Shown one piece after another: positions 34,286-44,005 of a stretch of DNA of 64,000 bases. How positions within the stretch are numbered: the stretch's first letter is position 1; every line of letters starts with the position of its first letter. The notes beneath the pieces were generated by a model. That model was not told the origin of the DNA. It ran no database searches and was given only the letters and a program-made list of their open reading frames with translations. Source of the stretch: Streptococcus oricebi (GTDB lineage: Bacteria > Bacillota > Bacilli > Lactobacillales > Streptococcaceae); assembly GCF_017883985.1 (NCBI RefSeq), contig NZ_PRDG01000002.1:186001-250000 (forward strand), in the 5' to 3' direction. A program made the translations under genes and the position numbers.

Positions 34286-34314
34286 TTGAATATTATACTA
34301 TAATCGAGTACAAT
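34286..34314 (+). promoter_or_regulatory. promoter of the zinc metalloprotease gene
   Basis: TTGAAT (34286-34291), 17 bp, TACAAT (34309-34314). A TATAAT at 34299-34304 inside the spacer could serve as an alternative -10. Confidence 0.55.
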
Positions 34315-34351
34315 GAGAGTAGGAGTTTTTAGAAATTAAAAGGGGATTAAA

Positions 34352-37300
34352 ATGAAAAGTTTTAAGGAAAAAAAGCAGGTTTTTGCTTTCCGTAAATTAG
34401 CAGTCGGGCTTGTATCAACAACGATAGCAGCCTTTTTTGTCTTGGGAGGAGCGGGAGCAGAAATAGTTGCAGCCGACCAAGCTAGTCCTTCTATCCACTA
34501 CAAATATGTAGCAGAGGATGAACTGTCGCAGGCAGAAAAAGACCTCCTAGTCCATGGCCTGCCCCAGGACTTGGGGGATAAGGAAGAGACCTATTACCTG
34601 ATTTATCGTCCTAAGGGAAGCTCTTCTCAAGTGCTCAGCACTAGTGCTAGGAGCAATCAGGGCAAGCAACTCCCTCAAACCGGGGAGGCCAAACTCTTAC
34701 CTTCCCTCTTGACCCTATCGGGGGCAGCCCTCCTCATTGTCTTTCTAGCCAAGGGGAAAAAGGGAGGCAAAAAGGCTCTTACTTTCCTAGTTTTGACCGG
34801 AACAGGGGCCTACTTTCTATCACCATCAGCCCTAGCCATCAGCAATCAGACCTTGGCAGCCTTTAATCAAAGCTTTGATTTGTCCCCTGGCAGTTCCTTG
34901 CCTGCCCCAGCTAGTATTGAAAACTATCAATATCTGGGCTACCTAAAGGGCAGTCAAATCCAGCAACTAGCCCTAGCTCAAAGCACTAGCAAGGAGTCAG
35001 CAAGGGAAGCGGGTAAGGAGGAGCCAAAACCTAGTCTTCCAGTTACCCCACCTGCCAAAGAGGAGGTAAAAGAGCTTAGCCGGACAGAGTCCATCGCCTT
35101 TGAGCGTCAGGAAGTGCCTAGTGATGACCTACCCCTAGGAGTTGAGCAAGTTATTCAAGCCGGTCAGGCTGGTGAGAGACTGATTCAAATGAAGGAGTAC
35201 TGGTCCCAGGGGCAACTACTAAGGACCGAAGAAGTTGCTAGCAAGGTCGTCCGTCCAGCCCAGGCTGAAATTGTCAAGGTAGGCCGGGGCCAGCAGACAG
35301 AATTTGTACCCAAGGATGCTCCCGTTGAAGAGCCAAAGCCAGAGCTCAAACTGGACATCAAGGAGGTCAGCCGGACAGAGTCCATCGCCTTTGAGCGCCA
35401 GGAAGTGCCTAGTGATGATCTACCCCTAGGAGTTGAGCAAGTCATTCAAACCGGTCAGGCTGGTGAGCGTTTGATTGTGAGCCAGGAATACTGGGCCGAG
35501 GGACAACTACTAAAGACCGAGGAAGTTTCTAGCAAGGTCGTTCGTCCAGCCCAGGCCGAAATCGTTAAGGTAGGACGAGCTCAGCAGACTGATTTTGTAC
35601 CCAAGGATGCTCCAGTTGAGCCAAGTAAGGATAGCCTTAAGCTGGATGCCCTACTAGAAGAACTAGCCCAGGCCGACCAAATCAAGGCTTCCAACCGCTA
35701 CTTGCAGGACAAGTCAGAAGATAGGGAGGCCTATGATGAGGCTCTTCAGGCTGGTCAAGCCTTGTTAGAGGCGTCTTTGACAGACCAAGCCCAGGTAGAT
35801 AAATTGGTGGCGGCTATTCAAGAGGCCAAGGCCCAATTAGACGGAGTAGTAGATAAGACAGCCCTAGAAACAGAGCTCGGCTTAAAAAACCAGGTTCAGA
35901 CGGGCGACTCTTACCGCCTGGCCGATTCGGCCAAGAAAGAGGCTTACAACCAGGCCTTGGCTGCTGCTCAGTTGCTTTTAGACGACCCTCAAGCCCAGCA
36001 GGCTGACATCAATCAAGCCCTTGAGCAAGTGAAAAGCGCCCGGCAGGCCCTGGACGGTAAGCTAAAAGGCAAACCAAGTCTGAGCTTTATCCAGGTCATC
36101 AAGGATCCAGACAATCGCCAGGTCCGCCTATCTTATCAGCTAGTAGATAAGGATCAAAGCCTTACTTCCATCAAGCTCCGTCTCTATCAGGCTGGCCAGC
36201 TTCTTAGAGAGCTGACCTTGGATAAGGAGCAAAAGGAAATCCTGCTAGATGGGCTAGACTATTTTATAGACTATCAGTTAGCTGCCCTTATCAGCTATGA
36301 TTTAGGGCAAGGCCCAGTAGAGGAGCAGGTGGCAGGTCCAGACTTCAACTTGGAATACAAGAAAATTGAGCTAAAGGAAGTCAAGGGAGTTGAGCTCTAC
36401 AGCAAGGAAGGGGACCAGTTTGTCCGCCAACCAAATCTAGAGCAGGCACCAACTGATTTGTCCAACTATTATGTGCGGGTCAAGGCCGATCGATTCAAGG
36501 ACGTCTTGCTGCCGGTTACAGCCATTCAAGAAATTGAAAAAGATGGTCGCCAGTTCTTCCAAATAACCGCTGGTCTGGCTGAATTGGTCCAGGAAAATGA
36601 GCGGAAAAAATACCAAAGTTCCCATCGTTTCTATATCGAACGGGTCCTGGCTCCGGTCGATAATGCCTATTCTAACTTTTCTGAACTAGTCAAGGCGATT
36701 ACTGCCAATCCAGCCGGTAACTTTAAACTAGCCGCCAATCTAGATGCCTCCAGCCTTGCTCTGCCAGCTGGTCAAACTAGCTATATCACCAGTGATTTTA
36801 CAGGTAGCCTGTCTGGTCAACATCAGGGACAGAACTATGCTATCTTTGGCCTCAAGGCTCCGCTCTTTGCCCACATCAAGGGAGGGAGCGTGACCGACTT
36901 GGCCCTGAAAGAGGTGGACATCAAGGGACAGGAAAATCTAGCCAGTCTGGCCCAAAAGGCAAGTGGGGCAAAAATCAGCAATGTTGCAGCCCAGGGGCAA
37001 CTCAAGGCTGTCCGCAATCTGGCTGGTTTGATTTTCAAGGCCAGTGACCAGACTAGGATTGACCAGGCCTCCTTTACAGGTAAGCTGGATGCAGCGGCTA
37101 ATACCGGAGGTTCTTCAACGGTTGGGGGTCTGATTGGCCAGCTAGAGTCCAACAGCAGTGTCAGCCATTCTTTTGCCGATATTGATATTCAGGTCAATCA
37201 GCCTAATAATAACAACTACCGGACCGGTGGTTTGGTTGGAGGAGCCAGCTCGGATTATAAGACCCGCTCCATTATCTCTGATTCCTATGTCAAGGGTAGG

Positions 37301-40075
37301 GTAACAAATAGCGGTAGTGGAGGCTATACAGCTGGTATTCTAGCAAGTAGCTGGACCTATGGTCGCCTGAAAAATGTTGTCAGTGCAGTTGAGGTACAAA
37401 ATGGCTTTAAGGCTTATGGAGACCCAGGTGCCCTAGGTGAGGCCTTTGTTCGTGGAGATTTGGTCGATGTGGCCCTGACTCCAGAAGCTAGCGGTAAGGT
37501 TGAGCAACACTGGACACCAAAAGCTTTGACTGCTGCAGAAAGTCAGGAGCGGATTGCTGCTATGGGAATCAAGGTCAGCTTGGCCGATACAGCTAGCCAG
37601 CTGCTAGACCCTAATCGTCATGATACAGATTACAGTCTCCTGCCAGCCTATCAGGCAGATCGGGCTATTGCCTATGCAAATATGGAAAAGCTCCTACCTT
37701 TCTATAACAAGGAGTATCTAGTCCATTATGGAAATAAAGTAGACAAGTCCAGCAAGCTCTATCAGACCGAACTTATCTCAGTTTTACCCATGAAGGACCA
37801 GGAAATCGTTTCTGATTTGCAAAAGGATATCAACCGCCTGCTCCTCCACTATAAGGACCAGACAGTCGACTATCTTGATTTGACCAAAAAAGAAGCCCAC
37901 AAACCCGATAATCTGCAAGAATACCAGATTAAGGGAACTGACCTACTCTACACTCCTAACCAGTTTATCCAGGACTTTAATCAGATTATCAACCAAGTCT
38001 TACCAGAATTGACTAGTGTGGACCTTTACTCGGACCAAGTAGCAGCAAGTCTAGGTCTGGCTAATGATAAGGAGCGGGAGGACAAGCTAAAGCGCCTCTA
38101 TCTAGATGAACAATTCGCAGATAGTAAGACCCAGCTAGCCAACTATCTCAAAGAGCTCCTCCATGCCTCTAGTGCTCGGCCCCAGGATAATCCCCTGCTA
38201 GACCAAGCCCTAGTCAGCTACCTCAAGGAAAACAAGGTCCAGTTCCTTCTAGGCTTGACCTACCTCAACCGCCTCTATCGCCTACAATTTGGCCCAATCA
38301 ATATCCGTCCTCTGGTCACCAACCACTTGGCAGCCTTTTATGGCAAGGGGCAGGATCCGATTTCTTACTTGGTAGAGCTGGGTTCGGGCAAGTATCAAGA
38401 TCTCTTGATTAAGAATAATCCTGCTGGCTACCAGCGGTATTTGAGTGATGTGACTGGCCAAAAAGACCTCCTGGCCTTCCTAGACTATAACCGCCAGCTC
38501 TTTAGCCAGCAGGATGCCTATAGTTGGTTCAGGGAAGCTACCAAGGACCACCTAATCCAAGAAGAACGGCCGTCCAAGGAAGTCGCTGACGCTCCTTATA
38601 AGGTCTATGATCGCTTGCAAGATTCAGCCTATCAAGCCTACATTCTACCGCTTTTGACCCTGGACAAGGGCCAGGTCTTTATCACTTCAAATATGTCCAC
38701 CATCACCTTTAGCATGCGAGAAAGGCATAGTGACTTGAGTGAGACGGCCTATCGTGAACGGATTAAGCTTTTGGCAGACCGCCAACAAAGTCACATGGAC
38801 ATGTGGTACCGCCTAGCACCAGCTGCTAGCAAGGAAAAGCTGGTCAAGACCAGCGCCCTGCCAACCTGGGGAGGCTACGTTATTCCAAATTCAGGCTACA
38901 ACTGGTATGGGGAATTTGGCCAAAACGGCAAAAATCCAGACCAACCAGCCATGTCTATCCGCGAGTTCTTCGGCCCTATCAGCCAGTACTTCAAGCCTAA
39001 TGGGGCCCAGGCCTATGCTACGGGCTCCCGGGTCAATATGATTGTTGGAGACATCCTCTCTGACTATGATGCCTCTGTCTGGACCCATGAAATGGTCCAC
39101 AACTACGACGGACGCTTCTATTTCAATAACTATGGTCGGCGGGATAGCGAAGGAGCCGAGGAGTTTGCCCAAGGTATGCTCCAGTCCTCTTGGGGCCATA
39201 ACCAACAAGAATTTGGCTTCAATAGTATCTTGGACTGGAGTAAGCAGGCCAAGCGCATCCACAACAAGTCCAATGATCGCTTCCAAAATCAAGCAGATTT
39301 GCAGACTTATTTCGCAGGCCGCTTTGACCTCCTTTACCTGCTGGATTATGCCGAAGGTAAGAGTGTGATTGATAGTGGCAAGGAGGCCCAAAAGCGCTGG
39401 TTTAATAAGCTAGAAGACCTGGCAGATGGCCGCCATGTTAAGAATCGCCTCAGACCATTTAGTGAGGAAGAATGGTCCAAGCTCAATCTTCAGACAGTTG
39501 CCGATCTGATTGAGCAAGGAGTAGTTGTCAAACGCTACTATGGTGAGCAAAAAGAAATTGGCCGCAATGTCTATAATCAGGTCAGCATGCTGGCCCCAAT
39601 CTATGCCTCAGGTGAAAATGCGACAGGTTCACCAGGTGGCCTCCTCTTCAAGCGTATGGCCTTTGAACTCCTAGCAGCCAAGGGTTATGAAGGTGGCTTC
39701 CTTCCTTATGTATCCAACCAGTACTATAAGGAGGCCAAAGAGGCCGGGCAAGAGCTTAATGACAACTATATCGTCTCAAAAATTACCCAGGGCCAATACA
39801 ATAGCCTGACCGCCTATAAGAAGGCCCTGATGCAGGAGCATTATGAGCGCTTTAGTCAAACACCGCTCAAAGCTATTAACATCCGTTGGGAAGGCCAGGA
39901 CCACCAGATCAGCTCTTATCAAGATATTCAAAATCTGATGGATCAGGCCGTCAAGAAAGACCTTGAAGCAAATACCATCACCCAGGGCAATTCTCGAGTT
40001 AATTCACTGAAAATGGCCCTGCTCCAGGAATACCAAGAGTTGACCGATGATTACCGGACCAGCATTTTCAACTAA
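34352..40075 (+). CDS. M26-family zinc metalloprotease (ZmpB/IgA1 protease type)
   Basis: This surface endopeptidase has 1907 residues. A YSIRK-like signal (FAFRKLAVGLVSTT, residues 12-25) is followed unusually early by a sortase motif LPQTG (107-111) and two hydrophobic segments (about 116-133 and 142-162). This is the reversed anchor of streptococcal Zmp and IgA1 proteases, with the catalytic part outside. Two nearly identical G5-type repeats (about 243-320 and 340-417), FIVAR-like helical repeats (about 425-590) and GLUG-type motifs of the M26 N-domain (GLIGQ, GGLVGG; about 920-1010) precede the active site HEMVH (His1579, Glu1580, His1583), with Glu1603 as third ligand. The target may be IgA1, mucin or another host protein. 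Confidence 0.93.
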   Translation: MKSFKEKKQVFAFRKLAVGLVSTTIAAFFVLGGAGAEIVAADQASPSIHYKYVAEDELSQAEKDLLVHGLPQDLGDKEETYYLIYRPKGSSSQVLSTSARSNQGKQLPQTGEAKLLPSLLTLSGAALLIVFLAKGKKGGKKALTFLVLTGTGAYFLSPSALAISNQTLAAFNQSFDLSPGSSLPAPASIENYQYLGYLKGSQIQQLALAQSTSKESAREAGKEEPKPSLPVTPPAKEEVKELSRTESIAFERQEVPSDDLPLGVEQVIQAGQAGERLIQMKEYWSQGQLLRTEEVASKVVRPAQAEIVKVGRGQQTEFVPKDAPVEEPKPELKLDIKEVSRTESIAFERQEVPSDDLPLGVEQVIQTGQAGERLIVSQEYWAEGQLLKTEEVSSKVVRPAQAEIVKVGRAQQTDFVPKDAPVEPSKDSLKLDALLEELAQADQIKASNRYLQDKSEDREAYDEALQAGQALLEASLTDQAQVDKLVAAIQEAKAQLDGVVDKTALETELGLKNQVQTGDSYRLADSAKKEAYNQALAAAQLLLDDPQAQQADINQALEQVKSARQALDGKLKGKPSLSFIQVIKDPDNRQVRLSYQLVDKDQSLTSIKLRLYQAGQLLRELTLDKEQKEILLDGLDYFIDYQLAALISYDLGQGPVEEQVAGPDFNLEYKKIELKEVKGVELYSKEGDQFVRQPNLEQAPTDLSNYYVRVKADRFKDVLLPVTAIQEIEKDGRQFFQITAGLAELVQENERKKYQSSHRFYIERVLAPVDNAYSNFSELVKAITANPAGNFKLAANLDASSLALPAGQTSYITSDFTGSLSGQHQGQNYAIFGLKAPLFAHIKGGSVTDLALKEVDIKGQENLASLAQKASGAKISNVAAQGQLKAVRNLAGLIFKASDQTRIDQASFTGKLDAAANTGGSSTVGGLIGQLESNSSVSHSFADIDIQVNQPNNNNYRTGGLVGGASSDYKTRSIISDSYVKGRVTNSGSGGYTAGILASSWTYGRLKNVVSAVEVQNGFKAYGDPGALGEAFVRGDLVDVALTPEASGKVEQHWTPKALTAAESQERIAAMGIKVSLADTASQLLDPNRHDTDYSLLPAYQADRAIAYANMEKLLPFYNKEYLVHYGNKVDKSSKLYQTELISVLPMKDQEIVSDLQKDINRLLLHYKDQTVDYLDLTKKEAHKPDNLQEYQIKGTDLLYTPNQFIQDFNQIINQVLPELTSVDLYSDQVAASLGLANDKEREDKLKRLYLDEQFADSKTQLANYLKELLHASSARPQDNPLLDQALVSYLKENKVQFLLGLTYLNRLYRLQFGPINIRPLVTNHLAAFYGKGQDPISYLVELGSGKYQDLLIKNNPAGYQRYLSDVTGQKDLLAFLDYNRQLFSQQDAYSWFREATKDHLIQEERPSKEVADAPYKVYDRLQDSAYQAYILPLLTLDKGQVFITSNMSTITFSMRERHSDLSETAYRERIKLLADRQQSHMDMWYRLAPAASKEKLVKTSALPTWGGYVIPNSGYNWYGEFGQNGKNPDQPAMSIREFFGPISQYFKPNGAQAYATGSRVNMIVGDILSDYDASVWTHEMVHNYDGRFYFNNYGRRDSEGAEEFAQGMLQSSWGHNQQEFGFNSILDWSKQAKRIHNKSNDRFQNQADLQTYFAGRFDLLYLLDYAEGKSVIDSGKEAQKRWFNKLEDLADGRHVKNRLRPFSEEEWSKLNLQTVADLIEQGVVVKRYYGEQKEIGRNVYNQVSMLAPIYASGENATGSPGGLLFKRMAFELLAAKGYEGGFLPYVSNQYYKEAKEAGQELNDNYIVSKITQGQYNSLTAYKKALMQEHYERFSQTPLKAINIRWEGQDHQISSYQDIQNLMDQAVKKDLEANTITQGNSRVNSLKMALLQEYQELTDDYRTSIFN
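35072..35620 (+). repeat. tandem G5-type repeat pair inside the protease gene
   Basis: Two units about 291 bp apart (near 35077 and 35368) both encode SRTESIAFERQEVPSDDLPL and then a shared RPAQAEIVKVGR. DNA identity is very high, so unit number could change by recombination. Confidence 0.8.
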
Positions 40076-40281
40076 AAGTAGATAAAAAGAAGGAGGAGCT
40101 TAGGATAGCTCCCAACCTCCTCAAACAGATGGGAAGAGGCCAGGACTTATTTCTGAAAAGAAAGACTGGCTGGCCCTTACCATTTTTATATAGGTTTGAA
40201 AAGGCAGAGCCCCAAGCTAGGCTCAGGGCAGAGAGCCAATGCCTTAGACAAGATTAAGCCTACTTATATTATCTAAAAATT

Positions 40282-40316
40282 AAAAGGAAACTAGGGTAAG
40301 TAACTAGTTTCCTTTT
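40282..40316. terminator. bidirectional terminator
   Basis: A perfect 13-bp stem (AAAAGGAAACTAG / CTAGTTTCCTTTT) ends the reverse-strand reductase and catches the protease transcript. The 200 bp between the protease stop and this hairpin hold nothing else I can recognise. Confidence 0.82.
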
Positions 40317-40335
40317 TCTTGGCTTTGAGATCAGC

Positions 40336-41304
40336 CTATAAGCTGGTCGAATGCTTGGGCTGGACTTTTTTATCGGGATAGATTTGGTTGATGGCATGAT
40401 TGACAGCAGTGGGAGCCTCACCCAGGCCGGTCGCAATCAAGTCAATCTTGCCCTCATAGGTACAGCAGTCACCGATAGCATAGATTCCGCTCACAGAACT
40501 TTCCTGCTTGCTATTGACCTTGATTTTATGGCGTTCTAGTTCCAGCCCCCATTTTTTTAGATTACCGACAGAGGATTTGAAGCCGTAATTGACAAAGAGG
40601 TGGTCAAAGGCCAAGCTTTGACTTTCCCCGCTTTTGGCCCTACTAATCTCCAAGTGGCTGGCGTGGTCTCCTTGCCCTTCTAGGCGACTAGGCAGGTAGG
40701 GAGTATGTAGCTGGACAGAGGACTGCTTTAGGGCCTCTACACTATGCTCTAGGGCACGAAAGTTATCCCGGCGGTGAATCAAATGGGTCGGAGCAATCTT
40801 TTCAAAGGCCAAGGCCCAGTCTACAGCCGAGTCTCCTCCCCCTAGGATAAGGATTTCTTGGCCGGCATACTGCTGGATATTGGCGACATGATAGTGGATA
40901 TTGCTGAAGCCTTCCGCTCCCTCTAGTTCTAAGGGTCGGGGCTTAAAGGCTCCGCCCCCCATAGCAATAATAAGGGTTTTTGAGAAATGCTGGCCCTTGT
41001 TTGTACTGATGATAAAGTGGTCTTCCTTTTTTTCCAGTTGGAGGACCGTTTCATTGAGGCAGATGCTGGTGTCGAATTGACTGATTTGCTCCAATAGGCG
41101 CTCGGTTAATTCCTGGCCGGTCAGCTGGGGAAAGGCAGGGATATCCAAAATCGTCTTTTCGGGATAGAGAATAGCCGGTTGGCCTCCTAGCTGGGGCAGG
41201 GAGTCAATCAACTTGACCTTGGCTTGACGGAGGTGGGCATAAAAAGTAGCAAAGAGTCCGACAGGCCCCCCGCCAATAATGGTAATATCATATAGTTCAG
41301 ACAT
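40336..41304 (-). CDS. ferredoxin/flavodoxin-NADP+ reductase, thioredoxin-reductase-like type
   Basis: This 322-residue flavoprotein has an FAD-binding GGGPVGLFATFYA motif near residue 10 and an NADP-binding GGGDSAVDWAL motif near residue 155. There is no CxxC pair between them, which separates it from thioredoxin reductase and matches the YumC-type ferredoxin-NADP+ reductases. The C-terminal FAD motif is YAIGDCCTYEGK. The ATG with GGAG at 6 nt was chosen over a TTG four codons earlier. Such enzymes deliver electrons to ferredoxin or flavodoxin, for example for ribonucleotide reductase or isoprenoid enzymes. Confidence 0.9.
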   Translation of the reverse strand: MSELYDITIIGGGPVGLFATFYAHLRQAKVKLIDSLPQLGGQPAILYPEKTILDIPAFPQLTGQELTERLLEQISQFDTSICLNETVLQLEKKEDHFIISTNKGQHFSKTLIIAMGGGAFKPRPLELEGAEGFSNIHYHVANIQQYAGQEILILGGGDSAVDWALAFEKIAPTHLIHRRDNFRALEHSVEALKQSSVQLHTPYLPSRLEGQGDHASHLEISRAKSGESQSLAFDHLFVNYGFKSSVGNLKKWGLELERHKIKVNSKQESSVSGIYAIGDCCTYEGKIDLIATGLGEAPTAVNHAINQIYPDKKVQPKHSTSL

Positions 41305-41582
41305 AAGATTCTCCAATTAAAAAATAAGCTAGCCCTATTTTATCATAAATTAGGCTAAATACAGCCCCCAAAGACAAGAAAATCAAAGAATTTCCCCAAA
41401 TAACTTTCCAATGCGCATTATATATAAATATAAGCTATAAAATTAAGCTAGAAGAATTTTATGGTGGAGCTAGGTCAGAATTGACTTTTTGTTATTTTGC
41501 TTGGTTTTTCTTAGACTAAATTTCCCTTCTAAGCCTAGTAGAACTTTCTTTAGGAAGTTAACGAATTTTCCAGGAAAAGAAG
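41305..41582. other. intergenic stretch without recognisable gene
   Basis: AT-rich DNA between two reverse-strand genes, with AT runs near 41420-41450 that may hold the promoter of the ferredoxin-NADP+ reductase. I see no convincing ORF or RNA structure. Confidence 0.4.
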
Positions 41583-41617
41583 GTAAAAAAGAGTAGGTCA
41601 GAAATAACTTCTGACCC
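41583..41617 (-). terminator. terminator of the disulfide reductase gene
   Basis: On the reverse strand GGTCAGAA / TTCTGACC is followed by TACTCTTTTTT. Confidence 0.75.
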
Positions 41618-41634
41618 GCTTCTCTATAAAAATC

Positions 41635-42951
41635 TTAAATAGCAAACAAATCGTTGAGGTTCTCAGCCAGGGTAGGGTGAGTGAAGATTTGCTTAGTAAA
41701 GTAGGTATAAGGAATCTGATTATCCATGGCTACGGTGATGATATTGATGATTTCCTCTGCCCCCTGAGAGAAAATAGTTGCACCGATAATTTCCTTGGTT
41801 TCGGTATTGACAATAGCCTTGAAAGCTCCCCGCAAATCAGCATTGACATGCCCTCGAGGCATAGCAGCTACTGGGATTTCCTTGGCTGCATAAGGTAGGC
41901 CAGCTTCCTGTGCCTGCTTTTCGGTCAAGCCGATTTGAGCCAGTGGCGGATTGAGGAACATGGTCGTAGGAACATTTTTCCTTTCCTTGAGAGTGTAGCT
42001 GCCATCACCAGCCAGATAGCTAAAGAGGATTCTAAAGTCGTCTAGGGAGATGTAGGTGAATTGCAAGCCACCATTTACATCTCCCGCAGCAAAGACACCA
42101 GGAACAGATGTTTCAAGGTGCTCATCTACCTGAATGGCTCCCCGTTCGCTTAGTTGAATATCTGTATTTTCAAGGTGTAGGGGCTCAACATTTGGCTTGC
42201 GACCTGTCGCATACAGGAGGGCATCAAAGCGGAAGGTTTCTGTCTCGGTCTCAACGACTACCTCATCGCCCTCATTTTTGATTTGCTTGGTCCGAATCCC
42301 TTGGCGGATTTCGATACCATCTTCTTCTAGATATTGTTTAGCTAGACTGGCAATAGACTCTTCTGCCCGAGGTAAAAAGACATCTAGGGCGTCTAAGACG
42401 GTTACTTGACTTCCTAGTTGGTTATAAATACCGGCAAATTCCAAACCGATATTTCCCCCACCCAGGATACCCAGACGTTTCGGTGCTTGGTCTAGATTTT
42501 GAATACCAGTCGAGTCAAAGACATTTTTAGAGTCAGCCAGACCCGGAATTGGCAAAAGATTAGAAACAGCTCCTGTATTGATTAGGATAGTTTCTGCGCT
42601 TGCTTGCTGGACTTCATCACCAGCCCTTAGTTCTAGGACCTTATTGGAAATAAAGGAGGCTTGGGCATCGATTACATCGACAGTTGCCCCAGTAACTGCT
42701 CCATAGTTTTTGGCGTTGAGCCGGCTAGTCATGGCATCTTTCTCGCTCATGGCCTCTTCAAAAGAAAGTCCTCTTTCAGCAGAGACATAGAGACTCTTGG
42801 TTGGCAGACAACCGATATTGATACAGGTTCCCCCATACATGGCCTTGCTACGTTCAACTAGGGCGACCTTTTTGCCGAGTGTGGCCATTTTGGCTGCCAG
42901 GGTTTTACCAGCTTTTCCAAAGCCGATAACGATTAAATCATATTTTAACAT
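41635..42951 (-). CDS. class I pyridine nucleotide-disulfide oxidoreductase
   Basis: This 438-residue flavoprotein belongs to the glutathione reductase / mercuric reductase-like family. The redox-active disulfide lies in GGTCINIGCLPTKSL (about residues 38-52), the FAD site in VIGFGKAGKT, the NAD(P) site in GGGNIGLEFAG, and the C-terminal interface domain ends in HPTLAENLNDLF. It lacks the extra N-terminal metal-binding domain and the vicinal C-terminal cysteines of MerA, so mercury reduction is unlikely. Pneumococcus has a close relative of this length. The second ATG was chosen because the first one overlaps its GGAGG. Confidence 0.9.
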   Translation of the reverse strand: MLKYDLIVIGFGKAGKTLAAKMATLGKKVALVERSKAMYGGTCINIGCLPTKSLYVSAERGLSFEEAMSEKDAMTSRLNAKNYGAVTGATVDVIDAQASFISNKVLELRAGDEVQQASAETILINTGAVSNLLPIPGLADSKNVFDSTGIQNLDQAPKRLGILGGGNIGLEFAGIYNQLGSQVTVLDALDVFLPRAEESIASLAKQYLEEDGIEIRQGIRTKQIKNEGDEVVVETETETFRFDALLYATGRKPNVEPLHLENTDIQLSERGAIQVDEHLETSVPGVFAAGDVNGGLQFTYISLDDFRILFSYLAGDGSYTLKERKNVPTTMFLNPPLAQIGLTEKQAQEAGLPYAAKEIPVAAMPRGHVNADLRGAFKAIVNTETKEIIGATIFSQGAEEIINIITVAMDNQIPYTYFTKQIFTHPTLAENLNDLFAI

Positions 42952-43080
42952 AAATACCTCCATCTACTAACGATTCTATCATAGATGAAAAGGAAATGCA
43001 TGATTTTGCTACGGCCCTATTTCAAGGGGCTTAAAGACCGATTGTGAGCAAGATTTTCGACAGCCAAAAGAAAAATATGC

Positions 43081-43086
43081 TATACT
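43081..43086 (+). promoter_or_regulatory. extended -10 for the DUF1304 gene
   Basis: TGC followed by TATACT lies 27 bp upstream of the ATG; the -35 (near TCGACA, 18 bp upstream) is weak. Confidence 0.4.
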
Positions 43087-43113
43087 GGGCAGGTAAGTTT
43101 TTAGGAGGAAGAT

Positions 43114-43470
43114 ATGTCACTATTTACCATTATTTTGGGGACCTTGGTCGCCTTAGAATTTTTCTATATTTTATACTTGGAAACCTTTGCCACAGCCTCT
43201 GCGACGACAGCGCGTGTCTTTGGGATGGAGCAAAGCGAGCTAGAGAGAAAATCACTCAATACTCTCTTTAAAAATCAAGGGGTCTATAATGGCCTTCTGG
43301 GCCTGCTGATCTTGATTGCCCTCTACATCCAGCCCAATCCCATCTGGCTGGGCCTATTGATGGCCTACATCATCCTTGTGGCCGCCTATGGAGCCTGGAC
43401 CAGTGATCCGAAGATTTTACTTAAACAAGGGGGCCTGGCCATTCTAACCTTAGTCAGTCTCTTTTTCTAA
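43114..43470 (+). CDS. DUF1304 membrane protein
   Basis: This 118-residue protein has four predicted transmembrane helices (about residues 3-24, 57-75, 77-95 and 100-117) and the family-typical N-terminal HE/LE-type helix (VALEFFYILYLE) followed by a conserved loop with NQGVYNGLL. No biochemical function is established for DUF1304. TTAGGAGG precedes the ATG. It is divergent from the disulfide reductase and stands alone before a perfect bidirectional terminator. Confidence 0.85.
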   Translation: MSLFTIILGTLVALEFFYILYLETFATASATTARVFGMEQSELERKSLNTLFKNQGVYNGLLGLLILIALYIQPNPIWLGLLMAYIILVAAYGAWTSDPKILLKQGGLAILTLVSLFF

Positions 43471-43573
43471 GGGCAAAAACCTACTGGGACTTAGAAAAAG
43501 AGTAACTAACTTGACGACTAGAAGTCCCAAGTTCATCAGCTACTAGCCTGATTGGGTCAGGAAAAATAAAGAG

Positions 43574-43610
43574 AAAAATTCCGTTAAATCACTGATTTAA
43601 CGGAATTTTT
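43574..43610. terminator. bidirectional terminator
   Basis: A perfect 17-bp stem (AAAAATTCCGTTAAATC and its complement) closes on an ACT loop, with T runs on both sides. Confidence 0.95.
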
Positions 43611-43633
43611 TCTAGTTTTATCGAAAATGAGGC

Positions 43634-44005
43634 TTATTGACCAGTATTGACATCAACAGTACCGTCACTACCAACCTTGACGCTAGTATCGCCGGCGTTG
43701 ACATTCACACCTTCATCGTTTGCGGTAACGTTGGTGTCTCCAGCATTAACATCGACACCGTTGCCATTAGTGCTAGTGCTTGCATCCTTGTCGCTGTCTC
43801 CAGCATTGACCTCAACACCATTGCCGTCAACCTTAACGGAAGCATCCTTCTTGCTACTTGAGCTTGAGCTAGATGAAGAAGAAACGCTAGAGCTTGATTC
43901 AGAAGACGATTGCTCGGTCTTACTGCTTTGTGAACCACAAGCAGCTAGAAGGGAAAGGGAAAGAAGTGGGAGAGCCACTAAGGATAGTTTAGAAATGTTT
44001 TTCAT
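43634..44005 (-). CDS. small repeat lipoprotein with VNAGD motifs
   Basis: This 123-residue lipoprotein has a signal peptide ending in lipobox LLAAC (Cys23). A serine-rich spacer follows (about 27-51), then a short repeat region where GVEVNAGD, GVDVNAGD and GVNVNAGD recur every 19-23 residues and the last unit degenerates to TVDVNTGQ. Alternating Val/Asn/Asp with Gly suggests small beta-strand units, perhaps a beta-solenoid or ligand-binding ladder. I do not recognise a named family. AAGGAGG precedes the ATG. It is monocistronic, with its terminator shared with the DUF1304 gene. Confidence 0.82.
   Translation of the reverse strand: MKNISKLSLVALPLLSLSLLAACGSQSSKTEQSSSESSSSVSSSSSSSSSSKKDASVKVDGNGVEVNAGDSDKDASTSTNGNGVDVNAGDTNVTANDEGVNVNAGDTSVKVGSDGTVDVNTGQ

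Noticed and set aside
35072..35620. CRISPR or other spaced repeat array
   Set aside because: The repetition is a coding duplication of a G5-type domain. No short palindromic repeats with spacers were seen anywhere in the window.
41635..42951. Mercuric reductase
   Set aside because: The N-terminal HMA domain and C-terminal vicinal cysteines are missing and no mer genes adjoin.
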